NCBI GenBank assembly: GCA_022495995.1 | Contig: JAFEMH010001297.1 | Span: forward strand, 361,001 to 425,000 | Origin: Adenophora triphylla var. japonica | Lineage: Eukaryota; Streptophyta; Magnoliopsida; Asterales; Campanulaceae | Direction of reading: 5' to 3' | DNA: 64,000 nt | In this document: positions 23,886 to 33,977 of the stretch, piece by piece | Position numbering within the stretch: position 1 is the first letter of the stretch | Layout of the letters: each line of letters starts with the position of its first letter | The notes under the pieces: generated by a model | What the model was told of the DNA's origin: nothing | The model's input: the letters and a program-made list of their open reading frames with translations, nothing else | Databases searched by the model: none | Made by a program: the position numbers and the translations under genes

Positions 23886-24757
23886 CGTTATGAGCTAAGG
23901 CTTGACCTTTACTTGAGTATGCAACTGGGCTATATGACACGGACTAGACCAAAAACCAACCAAAAGTCACGGTTTTTTGAAACGTGTGACACTGACCGTG
24001 CATCGTCGACACCGGCCGCCACTGGGGAGGTTGGGATGATTCCGTGCGCGCCCGGAGCATCGTAAGGCTGTCCGTGATCGGCAGCTGGAACCACCCTCGG
24101 GTTTGAAGGACGTGCGTGCAAAAGTGTACAGGATATATCAAAGTGCGCGTAGTGTGCGGTCTCCTAAAAATGTTCCTTTTGAGTTAAAACAGAGATTTTC
24201 GTAAATGTGTTTTAAAGGAATGATTTTCGGGACGGGGAAAATGCAACACGTAAGCACGTAAATTTTCTCGGGAGCCCTGGCCAGTCATGGAGCTGAGTAG
24301 CCCCAAGCTGCTAGGACTGCCAGATTAACCATGATTTTTCCTGGTGGAATTGCCACTGAGGTCGCCCGGTCAGAATCCAATGAGGATTGAGCCGCACGAC
24401 TGCATGGATCAATTTTCCAGGTTCCACTCCTTTTGCTATTTTTCGGGTTATTTCCCGTTTCAAAGTATGCACAGATTCCAAGATGCAAATGATGCAATGC
24501 ATGGTAAAGAAAGCAAGCACGATTAATGAAATCGGCGATGGGAGTCTAACCCGCTCAAAGGGAAAAGCTTTCTTCTATTTTTTTTTTGTTTCAAAAGTTT
24601 TTTTCGAAAAGGGGATACTGGTACGTGGGATTGTTAAACCACCTTGTTATCCCAAGCCCCGGGTTAGGGAGCGATACAGGAAGGGTAAGTGGGGTCCACC
24701 TATATACCAAGTATCGACTTTTGTTTTGAAAATAAAGCTTTTCTCTTTTGGGATGAT

Positions 24758-24775
24758 TCCCCAGCGGAGTCGCCA
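24758..24775 (-). other. RE2 primer-binding site (tRNA-Arg-like)
   Basis: The minus strand reads TGGCGACTCCGCTGGGGA, three bases after the end of the 5' LTR. Identical to the RE1 site. This, together with the purine tract at the other end, fixes the element orientation as minus. Confidence 0.75.
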
Positions 24776-24778
24776 AAC

Positions 24779-26867
24779 TGTGAATGTGTGCCCAAAATTT
24801 GGATTCACGCGAGTTTGAAGACATCCGAGTTATTTGAAAAACGGAGTCGCCACGCCATTTTGATTACCTCAAAACTTTGAAAAAAAGGTTTTATGGGTTC
24901 GGAGGTTAAGTTACCCCTTGGGAAGAACGTTTGGCGTTCACCCAAAGTGCCTTGCCGGAGCAAGTCTCCCTAGATTTCATTAATCATGTTTGCTTGCGTG
25001 CTTTCTTTGTGTGCATGTGTTTGAAAATAAGGGGGGGAATGTCCCAAGTTGTCTTCCTGACGTACAAACCATTTGTTGGTTGTCGCCGATTCCTTGGAAT
25101 TTATGTATTTGGGATTATGATCCCGTCCTCATCTTGTGACTTGTGATCATCGCATTTTAACCTCGGGACCCTGGGACTTGCGTGATCGAGAGAATGACTC
25201 TCTTTTGGTCAAAGATGAGGTTCTTTAGGAAGGAATGTCCTTAGCCCATCAATCCTACGCTTTAAGACGGTCGAGCTCGTATAGAGGCTTCATACTCTTT
25301 CTTAAGCGATAATCGGAGATATAGGGTTCAAGGTGTCCCTTTCTAAAGAGATATGGAACCTTTAATGGAAGGAATGATGCAAAGATGAGAACTTTTACAC
25401 CGGTCCATTCCAAGGTTGGGGAAAAGGGGGAAATGCATGTAAAAATGATATTTTAGCAAAAAGATGGCATTTTTGGTTTGAGAATGATGCATTTGATTGC
25501 AAATGGATGTTTTTTATGTAAAGAAATGATCTTTGTGCAAAGAGTGCATCTTTAATGTGAAAAGGGATTTAAAATGGAAAAGGAATGATTTTAATGCATG
25601 AAAAATGGGATTTAGGTGTAAAGGATGCACCTTTATGTATGAGAATGATATTTTAATGAAAAGATGACATAGTATGTACATAGATACTATCTAAATTGCA
25701 GATAGACATCGTTATAGCTTAAAGGGGTTTAACATCATATTACGCCTTGAAACCGTGAAGCTTCGCAACCGGCTACTTATGTCGCGTGACATAGGCCGCC
25801 CATGCCGCGTGACATAACTAGCCATTTTGCAGAGGCTTTACAACCGAGATTTGCAGAGGTAACAAGGCACCAAAATGGTCAAGTTACTTCACAAACAAAT
25901 CTCGTGGAGCATGTTTAACAATAATGAACACTTCAAGAGGGTGTGGATATGAGGGATCCACACTCATCTTGAGTGTTCATGCAAAACCAAGTCAAAACGA
26001 AGATTTTATATGAAATGTAATGAAATAAAATGTGGATCTGGGTAATATGAAGCTAAAGCATGCAACTTTAATCAGAGTACTATATTATCAATGCATGTAA
26101 CACATAGATTTTATATTCAAAGGAAAATAGAGAGTAGAAAAGGGGTAGAAACTCGTTACCCTCAAGATCCACAACTCCTATATCAAGTTAGATATAGGAG
26201 CCTTCTAGCGTCCTCCTCCGGAGACTGAGTTCAGGCCTTGGATCCTTGGGAACTCCTTGATTTCTTGATGTGTGTGGGAAGTGTGTGTGTGGGATGGATT
26301 TGGGAGGATTAGTTTGATTTGAGGGGTATGTGAGGAGAGAGGAGGCTTCTGGAGCGTATTCCCTATAGAGGGGGACTGAGGGGTGGAGGAGGTGTGTTTA
26401 AAATGAGAGGTGAAGGCCTCTATTTATAGGCAACAGCATGGGCTTGTTATGTCGCACGACATAACAAGCCATAATCGCTTTCCTTCTAGAAACATGCAAG
26501 GTGGCATGGTTCTAGAACTCTCTCGGGCCGGTTATGTCGCACGACATAAGTAGCCACTGGATTCTTCTAGAAACATGCAAGGTGGCGTGTTTCTAGAAGG
26601 TTTCTCTGGCCGATTATGTCGCACGACATAAGTAGCCGTATCCGGCTTCTTCTAGAAACGTGCAAGGTGGCAGCCTTCTAGAAGGGTTTTGGGATTTAAG
26701 AAAAACGTGTTTCTTAATCACCAAGCATTCCCTTCAGCCCTTAAAAGGCTTGGAGCAGTTCCGGAATTGTTCCGGAACTTTAGGAAAATCCTGGGAATTA
26801 CCGGAAAAATTACCGGAATTGCCGGAAAAATTAACCGGAAGGCATGAGCCAGATTTGGGTACTTACA
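24779..26867 (-). repeat. RE2 5' LTR
   Basis: 2089 bp, aligned end to end with 11833-13917. Differences are scattered, many being short indels at CCGG or C/G-rich sites (for example TACCGGAATTG here against TACCTAATTG in the other copy). Carries copies of the 16-bp palindrome at 25778, 26448, 26533 and 26615, plus a variant at 25801. Confidence 0.95.
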
Positions 26868-26872
26868 CAATC

Positions 26873-27169
26873 AGATCCGCGCGGAGGGGTTCGGTAGCGT
26901 GCACTGTTCATCTGCTACAGTGCTGGCTTTTGGACATGAGGAATATTTTCAGAAAATTCCAGCAGTTTGTTTTTCAACTTGCCCAATTCGAATTTTTCCA
27001 ATTTCTTTTGCTTTTTGAGATTCTTTTCTTGGTTTAACTCTAAATGGCAATGCCCACTTTACCCTTACTTTGTTAGAAAGGTTAGGAATTGTTAGAAATG
27101 TTAGTAATGTTATAACTTTTGTTAATTTTCTAACGAAAAAAGCTACCAACTCAAATTGGAGCACTTACA
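26873..27169 (-). repeat. RE1 5' LTR, second part
   Basis: Continues the RE1 LTR interrupted at 11832. Matches 451-747 of the left LTR, ending CAAATTGGAGCACTTACA. The right TSD copy of RE2 (CAATC) is at 26868-26872. Confidence 0.9.
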
Positions 27170-27580
27170 ATTCCGTCTCTAATTCAGAGACGGAATATGA
27201 ATCCGTCTCTAATTCAGAGACGGAATCTGAATCCGTCTCTAATTCAGAGGCGGAATCCGAATCCGTCTCTAATTTAGAGACGAAATCTGATTTCGTCTCT
27301 AATTTAGAGACGGATTCAGATTCCGTCTCTAAATTTTAGAGACGGGTTTTGTATCTGTCTCTAAAATAGAGACAAATTCAGAATCCGTCTCTAAATTAGA
27401 GACAAGATTAAGAATCCGTCTCTAAATTAGAGACAGATTCAGAATCCGTCTCTAAACTTTAGAGACAGATTTTAACCCGTCTCTAATTTAGAGACAGATT
27501 TTTGAATCCGTCTCTAATTTAGTGTCAGATTCAACTTCTGTCTCTAAAATTTAGAGACAGATTTAGTATCCGTCTCTAAA
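27170..27580. repeat. CACTA left-side subterminal repeats
   Basis: About 17 short palindromic units of the form CCGTCTCTAATT(C/T)AGAGACGG, in which each GTCTCT and AGAGAC pair forms a hairpin. CACTA transposases of the TNPA type bind such subterminal motifs. The frame at 27070-27339 (SVSNSETE repeats) is a by-product. Confidence 0.85.
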
Positions 27581-27581
27581 T

Positions 27582-29865
27582 TTGACTTTTCTTCTATATA
27601 CTTTCATTTGTTTAGTTTTTTTCTATCTTTTTTTATATAACTTTTTCTAAAAAAAATCACTAATTAACAAAGGCTAAAATATTGTTTTCTAGTCAATAAA
27701 AATTAAAAAAAATAATAATAAATATAGGGTAGTCCGTCCCTCTTTTGACTTTTCTTCTATATACTTTCATTTGTTTAGTTTTTTTCTATCTTTTTTATAT
27801 AACTTTTTCTAAAAAAACCACTAATTATCAAAGGCTAAAATATTATTTTCTAGTCAATAAAAAAATTTTAAAAAATAAAAAATAAATATAGGGTAGTCCG
27901 TCCCTCTTTTGACTTTTCTTCTATATACTTTCATTTGTTTAGTTTTTTTCTATCTTTTTTTATATAACTTTTTCTAAAAAAAAAATCACTGATTAACAAA
28001 GGCTAAAATATTGTTTTCTAGTCAATAAATTTTTTTAAAAAAATAAAAAATAAATATATGGTAGTCCGTCCCTCTTTTGACTTTTCTTCTATATACTTTC
28101 ATTTGTTTAGTTTTTTTCTATCTTTTTTTCTATAACTTTTTCTAAAAAAAACCACTGATTAACAAAGGCTAAAATATTTTTTTCTAGTCAATAATTTTTT
28201 TTTTGAAAAATAAAAAATAAATATAGGGTAGTACGTCCCTCTTTTGACTTTTCTTCTATATACTTTCATTTGTTTAGTTTTTTTCTATCTTTTTTTATAT
28301 AACTTTTTCTAAAAGAAAACCACTAATTAACAAAGGCTAAAATATATTATTTTCTAGTCAATAAATTTTTTTTTTAAAAAAATCAAAAAATAAATATAGG
28401 GTAGTTCGTCCATCTTTTGACTTTTCTTTTATATACTTTCATTTGTTTAGTTTTTTTCTATCTTTTTTTCTATAACTTTTTCTAAAAAAAAACCACTAAA
28501 TAACAAAGGCTAAAATATTGTTTTCTAGTCAATAATTTTTTTTTAAAAAAATAAATATAGGGTAGTTCGTCCCTCTTTTGACTTTTCTTCTATATACTTT
28601 CATTTGTTTAGTTTTTTTCTGTCTTTTTTTATATAACTTTTTCTAAAAAAAAAACCACTGATTAACAAAGGCTAAAATATTGTTTTCTAGTCAATAAAAT
28701 TTTTTTAACAAAAAAAAATAAATATAGGGTAGTCCGTCCCTCTTTTGACTTTTCTTCTATATACTTTCATTTGTTTAGTTTTTTTCTATCTTTTTTTATA
28801 TAAATTTTTCTAAAAAAAACCACTAATTAACAAAGGCTAAAATATTATTTTCTAGTCAATAAATTTTTTTTTAAAAAATAAAAAATAAATATAGGGTAGT
28901 CCGTCTCTCTTTTGACTTTTCTTCTATATACTTTCATTTGTTTAGTTTTTTCTATCTTTTTTCTATAACTTTTTCTAAAAAAACCACTGATTAACAAAGG
29001 CTAAAATATTGTTTTCTAGTCAATAATTTTTTTTAAAAAAATAAAAAATAAATATAGGGTAGTCCGTCCCTCTTTTGACTTTTCTTCTATATACTTTCAT
29101 TTGTTTAGTTTTTTTCTATAACTTTTTCTAAAAAAAACCACCGATTAACAAAGGCTAAAATATTGTTTTCTAGTCAATAAATTTTTTTAAAAATAAAAAA
29201 TACATATAGGGTAGTCCGTCCCTCTTTTGACTTTTCTTCTATATACTTTCATTTGTTTAGTTTTTTTCTATCTTTTTTTATATAACTTTTTTTTAAAAAA
29301 AACACTGATTAACAAAGGCTAAAATATTGTTTTCTAGTCAATATAATTTTTTTTAAAAAATAAAAAATAAATATAGGGTAGTCCGTCCCTCTTTTGACTT
29401 TTCTTCTATATACTTTCATTTGTTTAGTTTTTTTCTATCTTTTTTTATATAAATTTTTCTAAAAAAAAACACTAATTAACAAAGGCTAAAATATTGTTTT
29501 CTAGTCAATAAAAATTTTTTTAAAAAATAAATATAGGGTAGTCCGTCCCTCTTTTGAGTTTTCTTCTATATACTTTCATTTGTTTAATTTTTTTCTATCT
29601 TTTTTTCTATAACTTTTTCTAAAAAAAATCACTGATTAACAAAGGCTAAAATATTGTTTCTAGTCAATATTTTTTTTAAAAAAAAATAAAAAATAAATAT
29701 AGGGTAGTCCGTCCCTCTTTTGACTTTTCTTCTATATACTTTCATTTGTTTAGTTTTTTTCTATCTTTTTTTATATAATTTTTTCTAAAAAAAAACACTG
29801 ATTAACAAAGGCTAAAATATTGTTTTCTAGTCAATAAACATTTTTTAAAAAAATAAAAAATAAAT
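27582..29865. repeat. ~165-bp tandem array (about 14 copies)
   Basis: Each unit begins TGACTTTTCTTCTATATACT, has TTAACAAAGGCTAAAATATT in the middle and ends AATATAGGGTAGTCCGTCCC. Unit starts are near 27582, 27747, 27911, 28079, 28246, 28418, 28579, 28747, 28915, 29078, 29226, 29395, 29556 and 29721. Length differences come mostly from A and T runs. Satellite-like and AT-rich, with no coding potential. Confidence 0.95.
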
Positions 29866-30222
29866 ATAGGGTATAGGGTATAGGATTTAGGGTTTAGGGG
29901 TTAAGGTATAGGGTTTAGAATTTAGGATTTAGGGTATAGGGTTTAGGGTTTAGGGGTTAGGGTTTAGGGGTTAGGGTTTAGGGTTTAGGGTTTTGGGGTT
30001 AGGGTATAGGGTTTAGGGTTTAGGTTTAGGGTTTAGGGGTTAGATATAGGGTATAATGTAAAAGGGTTAGGGTATAGGGTATAGGATTTAGGGTTTAGGG
30101 TTTAGGGTATAGGGTTTGGGGTTTAGGGTTTAGAGATTAGGGTATAGGGTTTAGGGTATAGGGTATAGGGTTTAGGGTTTAGAGTTTAGGGGTTAGGGTT
30201 CAAGGTATAGGGTTTGGGGTTT
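29866..30222 (+). repeat. Telomere-like array, G-rich arm
   Basis: Degenerate TTTAGGG repeats mixed with TATAGGG and TTTAGGGG variants. Begins in phase with the TATAGGGTA found at the end of each 165-bp unit. Ends at a palindromic junction with the C-rich arm. Confidence 0.9.
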
Positions 30223-30905
30223 AAACCCTAAATCCTATACCCTATACCCTAAGCCCTATACCCTAAACCCTATACCCTAACCCCTAACCCCTAAACCCTA
30301 AACCCTAACCCCTAAACCCTAAATCCTATACCCTAAACCCTAAACCCTAAACCCTATACCCTAACCCGTAAACCCTAAATCATATACCCTATACCTTATA
30401 CCCTAAACCCTAAACCCTATACCCTATACCCTAAACCCTAAACCCTATACCCTAACCCCTAAACCCTAAATCATATACCCTATGCCCTATACCCTAAACC
30501 CTATACCCTAACCCCTAAACCCTAAACCCTAACCCCTAAACCCTATACCCTAAACCCTAAACCCTATATTCTAACCCCTAAACCCTAAATCATATACCCT
30601 ATACCCTAAACCCTATACCCCTAACTCTGAGCCCTAAACCCTAAACCTTAAACCCTATACCTTATACCCTAAATCCTAAACCCTAACCCCTAAACTCTAA
30701 GCCCTAAACCCTACACCCTATACCCTAAACCCTAAACCCTATACCCTAAACTCTATACCCTATACCCTAAACCCTAAACCCTATACCCTAACCCCTAAAC
30801 CCTATACCCTAAATCCTAAACCCTAAACCCTAAATCCTATACCCTATACCCTAAATCCTATACCCTATACCCTAAACCCTAAACTTTAAACCCTAAACCT
30901 TATAC
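30223..30905 (-). repeat. Telomere-like array, C-rich arm
   Basis: Degenerate CCCTAAA and CCCTATA repeats, the reverse complement type of the preceding array. The junction GGGTTTAAACCC (30217-30228) makes a head-to-head arrangement. Confidence 0.9.
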
Positions 30906-31799
30906 CCTTATACATTATTAAAGTATTATTAACGAGGTAGCCGTATAGCATTTTCACAAAATCGGGACACATTCCTTAAAACCCTAAATAATGGCACATA
31001 TTTGTAACTCAATTTCCATTTGGATTTTGAGTAAAGTCATAAAGATGAAAAACACTTTAAATGTCATTTAGAATGTAGAAAAAAATTAAAAAAAAAATAA
31101 ACGAGGTAGCCGTATACCATTTTCACAAGATCGGGACACATTCTTTAAAGATTAAATTATTGTTATTGTTAATAAGTATTTTTTTTATAATTTATTAATA
31201 TCAATTATTACTTAGGTATATTAATATTTCTTAAAAGTTTAAATTATTAAATTATTATTAATAAATATAAAATAATTAAATTAATGAATATTATTATTAA
31301 TTAATAATATTATTATTTTTGATGTTATGTATTATTACTAGTTATTATTAATATTATTATTAATTATATAATAATAATTATTAATATATTCAATTATATA
31401 ATTGAATAATTAAAAATAATATCATTATTAGTCTTATTATTAAGTATTATTACTAATTATATGATAATGTTATTATTCTTGATATTAGGCATATTACTAT
31501 AACTAATATTTTGGGTAAATCAAATAAAAGCATGTAAATATTTTAGATAACTTTTTGTAAATTTCAGTAATAAAAAAAATCTAAAATATTTTTTCCTATT
31601 CAATAAAAAATAATAAAAATTTCTAATTATTATTAATACTATTATTAATATTATTATCGATTATATAATTAATATTAATTAATTAATTAATTAATTAATT
31701 AATTAATAATTAATTAATAAATATTATTAATAATAAATATTATTATTCTTCTATTAGACATAAATATTTTAGTTAGTGTATAATATAAGTGTGAAATAG
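30906..31799. other. AT-rich CACTA interior
   Basis: No gene. Two direct copies of a ~55-bp block with AACGAGGTAGCCGTATA..CATTTTCACAA (about 30930-30985 and 31098-31152), then very AT-rich sequence with ATT runs and a TTAA repeat at about 31670-31705. Confidence 0.7.
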
Positions 31800-32640
31800 A
31801 TATAAGTACGTGACGTGGCATTGTTTGATTGGATTTCAACATTTCACGCGGATTATGGCTCAAGGCAAAATCTGACCGTTCAATACCTTCGATCAAACGG
31901 ACCATATTATTCCAACCATTACCAAACTCCCACTCCCTATTTCACTCCTCATTTCTCTCTCTCTCTCCGTCATTTTGAATTTCCAGAACCCAAACCCAGT
32001 TCGCCGTTCTCTCTCTCTCTCATTTCCCAGCTCCCTCACCGTCCCTTCAGACCCTCCGCCGTCGCCGGAGCATCTACTAATACCTTCACCCTCCGTCACT
32101 CTCTCTATTTCTCTCCCTTCAACAAACCTATTATCTCTTCACCTTACGCCGCCACCACTGCCGTCACCTCTCGCCGCCGTCACCCTCCGCCCTCCATCAC
32201 TCTCTCTCTCTTTCTTTATTTGTAGTCTCTGTCGAACCTCGGTAGGAGCCAATCGAGGAGAAGGTGGAGAAGCAGCGGCAGATCCGGCGATAAATCAATC
32301 TTTAACACAAAATTCGGTTTGGTTTTTTAGTTTCTATTTTTCGATTTGATTTATTTTCGATTGTTTTCTTTGTTTGATCTGTTTTTCAATTTGTATTCCA
32401 TTGTTGGGTTTGATTTTTTGGTGATGAATCTGGCGATGGTGGCGAATCTGGTGTGGTGGCGCCGGTGATGGTGGCGCCGGTGATTGAGACAGTGGTAGGG
32501 TTGCTGGTGGGACGGTGGTGTGTTGCTGGTGGACCAGACGACGCCGGTGAAGGTTGTTGTTGGTGGAACCGTGGAAGTTTGTGAGGACTGTTTGAGTATA
32601 AAAGAAGTTTAGGGATCAAAGTGTAATTATGAAATATCAA
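31800..32640 (+). other. Gene-like segment inside the CACTA element, possibly captured
   Basis: A GC-richer island in AT-rich DNA. The plus strand has a CT-rich leader-like stretch (CTCTCTCT runs), then a proline- and serine-rich open frame (31815-32225; overlapping 31975-32349), then a GGTGGCG-rich stretch at 32420-32560. No domain was recognised and no start or splice site is convincing. It resembles the 5' part of a host gene, which CACTA elements are known to pick up. I cannot name a source gene. Confidence 0.35.
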
Positions 32641-32741
32641 GGACTTATTTGAGATTAATAAAAATTAAGGGACTAATTTGAGAATAAAAAAAATTAAGGG
32701 ACTGATTTAATATATATTTAAAAATATATATTAATATATTT

Positions 32742-32745
<4 letters not shown>

Positions 32746-32800
<55 letters not shown>
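32746..32800. repeat. (AT)n microsatellite
   Basis: Uninterrupted AT dinucleotide run of about 50 bp within the CACTA element. Confidence 0.95.
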
Positions 32801-32808
<8 letters not shown>

Positions 32809-32859
32809 TTAATATATATTTTTAAATATATATATAATTTTTTAAAAAAAAAATATCAA

Positions 32860-33227
32860 TTTAGCTACAGAAATATCCGTCGCTAAAATGGTTCGAAAAT
32901 AAAACGAGAATTTAAATAGAGACGAAAAATCTGTCGCTAATCTGTAGACGGTCATATCTGTAGCTAATTTAGACACGGACATATCTGTCTCTAATTTAGA
33001 GACGGACATATCTGTCTCTAATTTAGAGACGGCCATATCTGTCTCTAAATTAGAGACGGATATATCCGTCTCTAAAATAGCTACAAAATAGCGACGCCCA
33101 ATTTAGCGACAAACCTGCGTCCACGGAATAGCTACGGAACAAATCCGTAGCTAAACTCGATTTAGCTACGGAATCTTCATTTTAGCTACGGAATTTGCCG
33201 TAGCTAAAATGAATTTTCCTTGTAGTG
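32860..33227. repeat. CACTA right terminus and subterminal repeats
   Basis: Inner part (32930-33080): GTCTCTAATTTAGAGACGG units like those on the left side. Outer part (33085-33215): TAGCTACGGAA units in both orientations. The terminal bases TCCTTGTAGTG end at 33227. Confidence 0.85.
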
Positions 33228-33230
33228 GTC

Positions 33231-33977
33231 CCTCGGATGTGAGATTAAGATTTCTGATAATTTATATCTGAGAATAAGACGTGTAATGTTTTATTGAGTT
33301 GTTTCTAAAATTTAGATAATGTGGCTTAAAATGACTGTTTTTCACTTGCCTTGTTTATGGGGACAAGGGTTGATATTTATAGTAAGCGAGAGATGTTGAT
33401 TATGTCAGCCTTGTAGAATATTTTTGTCTTTTGACCTAGTACACGTATTCGCGTCTGGTGGACTCGTACAATAAAATAAGATTTACTGTAAAGGAATGTG
33501 TTTGATTGGACAATGACAGAGATGGCAGGCGCTAGTTGGTGTGGCGCTATACGCGTATTGAAGGCGCTTGAGCCACCATTTAATGAAATGGAAATAAGCC
33601 GTCTCTTGACGTCAGTGTAGGTACATGCCTTTGTCTAACTAGCTTTGACTTTAATCGGGAGTCTAGTAGAATAACTGGGAGTCTGGTATGAGACCGCGGT
33701 CAACATAGTTGACGCGGTCTTGTATATCACGATCATGGCTGACGCGGTCAACTCGTTGACGGCTCTTATGATCACGGTCTCGACTATTGCAGTCTTGATA
33801 CCCGCAGTTTTGACTCTAGCGGTATAAGTGCTCGTGCTTTTGGATAGGCGGCCACATCATGCTTGTCCTTTAAAACTAATCGAGTTTTGGGCCCGGTCGA
33901 AAAGTTCGGGGCTCATCATGGTTAATCTATTAATATTAATATGTTGGTCTTAGGCTATGAAAATTATGTGACTAGTA
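33231..33977. other. No gene; LTR-like remnant
   Basis: Non-coding. Repeated (T)GACGCGGTC motifs at 33690-33750. It has the composition of an LTR remnant (TATTTATAG at about 33375), but no matching partner or end was found in the window. Confidence 0.4.

Larger units (their letters stand above)
22780..24757 (-). other. RE2 5' leader
   Basis: Untranslated leader. 23240-23400 matches RE1 9040-9200. Contains two sets of short repeats: about four units of ~62 bp with GACCATGAAAGGTC (22910-23165), and a ~150-bp duplication around the palindrome TTCGCTTGAGCGAA. No supported gene. Confidence 0.7.
11833..26867 (-). mobile_element. RE2: 15 kb gag-only LTR retrotransposon with antisense PMD gene
   Basis: Complete minus-strand element nested in the RE1 LTR, bounded by LTRs of about 2.09 kb and a CAATC TSD. 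Minus-strand order: 5' LTR (26867-24779), primer-binding site TGGCGACTCCGCTGGGGA (24775-24758), leader with short repeats, degenerate gag (22779-21284), long non-coding spacer, an antisense gene with a plant mobile domain (15636-18043, plus strand), a 50-bp minisatellite, polypurine tract (13929-13918) and 3' LTR. No pol domain was found. It is related to RE1 by primer site, polypurine tract and several interior blocks, but the LTRs are mostly different. Likely a non-autonomous Tat-like Ty3/gypsy derivative. Confidence 0.88.
1..27169 (-). mobile_element. RE1: gag-only Ty3/gypsy-like LTR retrotransposon (interrupted by RE2)
   Basis: Long minus-strand LTR element, cut by the left window edge and split by RE2 (11833-26867). 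Its 3' LTR is at 1-747 and its 5' LTR at 10273-11832 continuing at 26873-27169. Window bases 1-450 align base for base with 11383-11832 with only about six differences. Reading the minus strand: LTR ending CATCACA, one base, primer-binding site TGGCGACTCCGCTGGGGA, leader, degenerate gag (8984-6596), about 5.8 kb of non-coding DNA with several minisatellites, then a purine-rich CCGAGGGGC just before the LTR start TGTAAG. No reverse transcriptase, integrase or RNase H motif was found on either strand. Inference: non-autonomous (TR-GAG or LARD type) derivative of a Tat-like Ty3/gypsy lineage, mobilised in trans. Confidence 0.82.
27170..33227. mobile_element. CACTA-type DNA transposon, right-hand portion
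   Basis: The right end at 33227 reads, on the minus strand, CACTACAAGGAAAATTCATT, the standard CACTA terminus, followed inward by many TAGCTACGG and CCGTCTCTAA..TTAGAGACGG subterminal repeats. At the other side, 27170-27580 carries the same subterminal repeat type but no CACTA end, because RE1 inserted there. The true left end should lie beyond the left of the window. The interior holds tandem arrays and a gene-like segment but no transposase, so this copy looks non-autonomous. A 3-bp TSD (GTC at 33228-33230) is expected but cannot be checked. Confidence 0.8.

Noticed and set aside
27070..27339. Plus-strand frame with SVSNSETE repeats
   Set aside because: Product of the palindromic GTCTCTAATTCAGAGAC subterminal repeats of the CACTA element.
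29866..30905. A true chromosome end or an intact telomere
   Set aside because: Repeats are degenerate, inverted in the middle, and flanked on both sides by transposon sequence.
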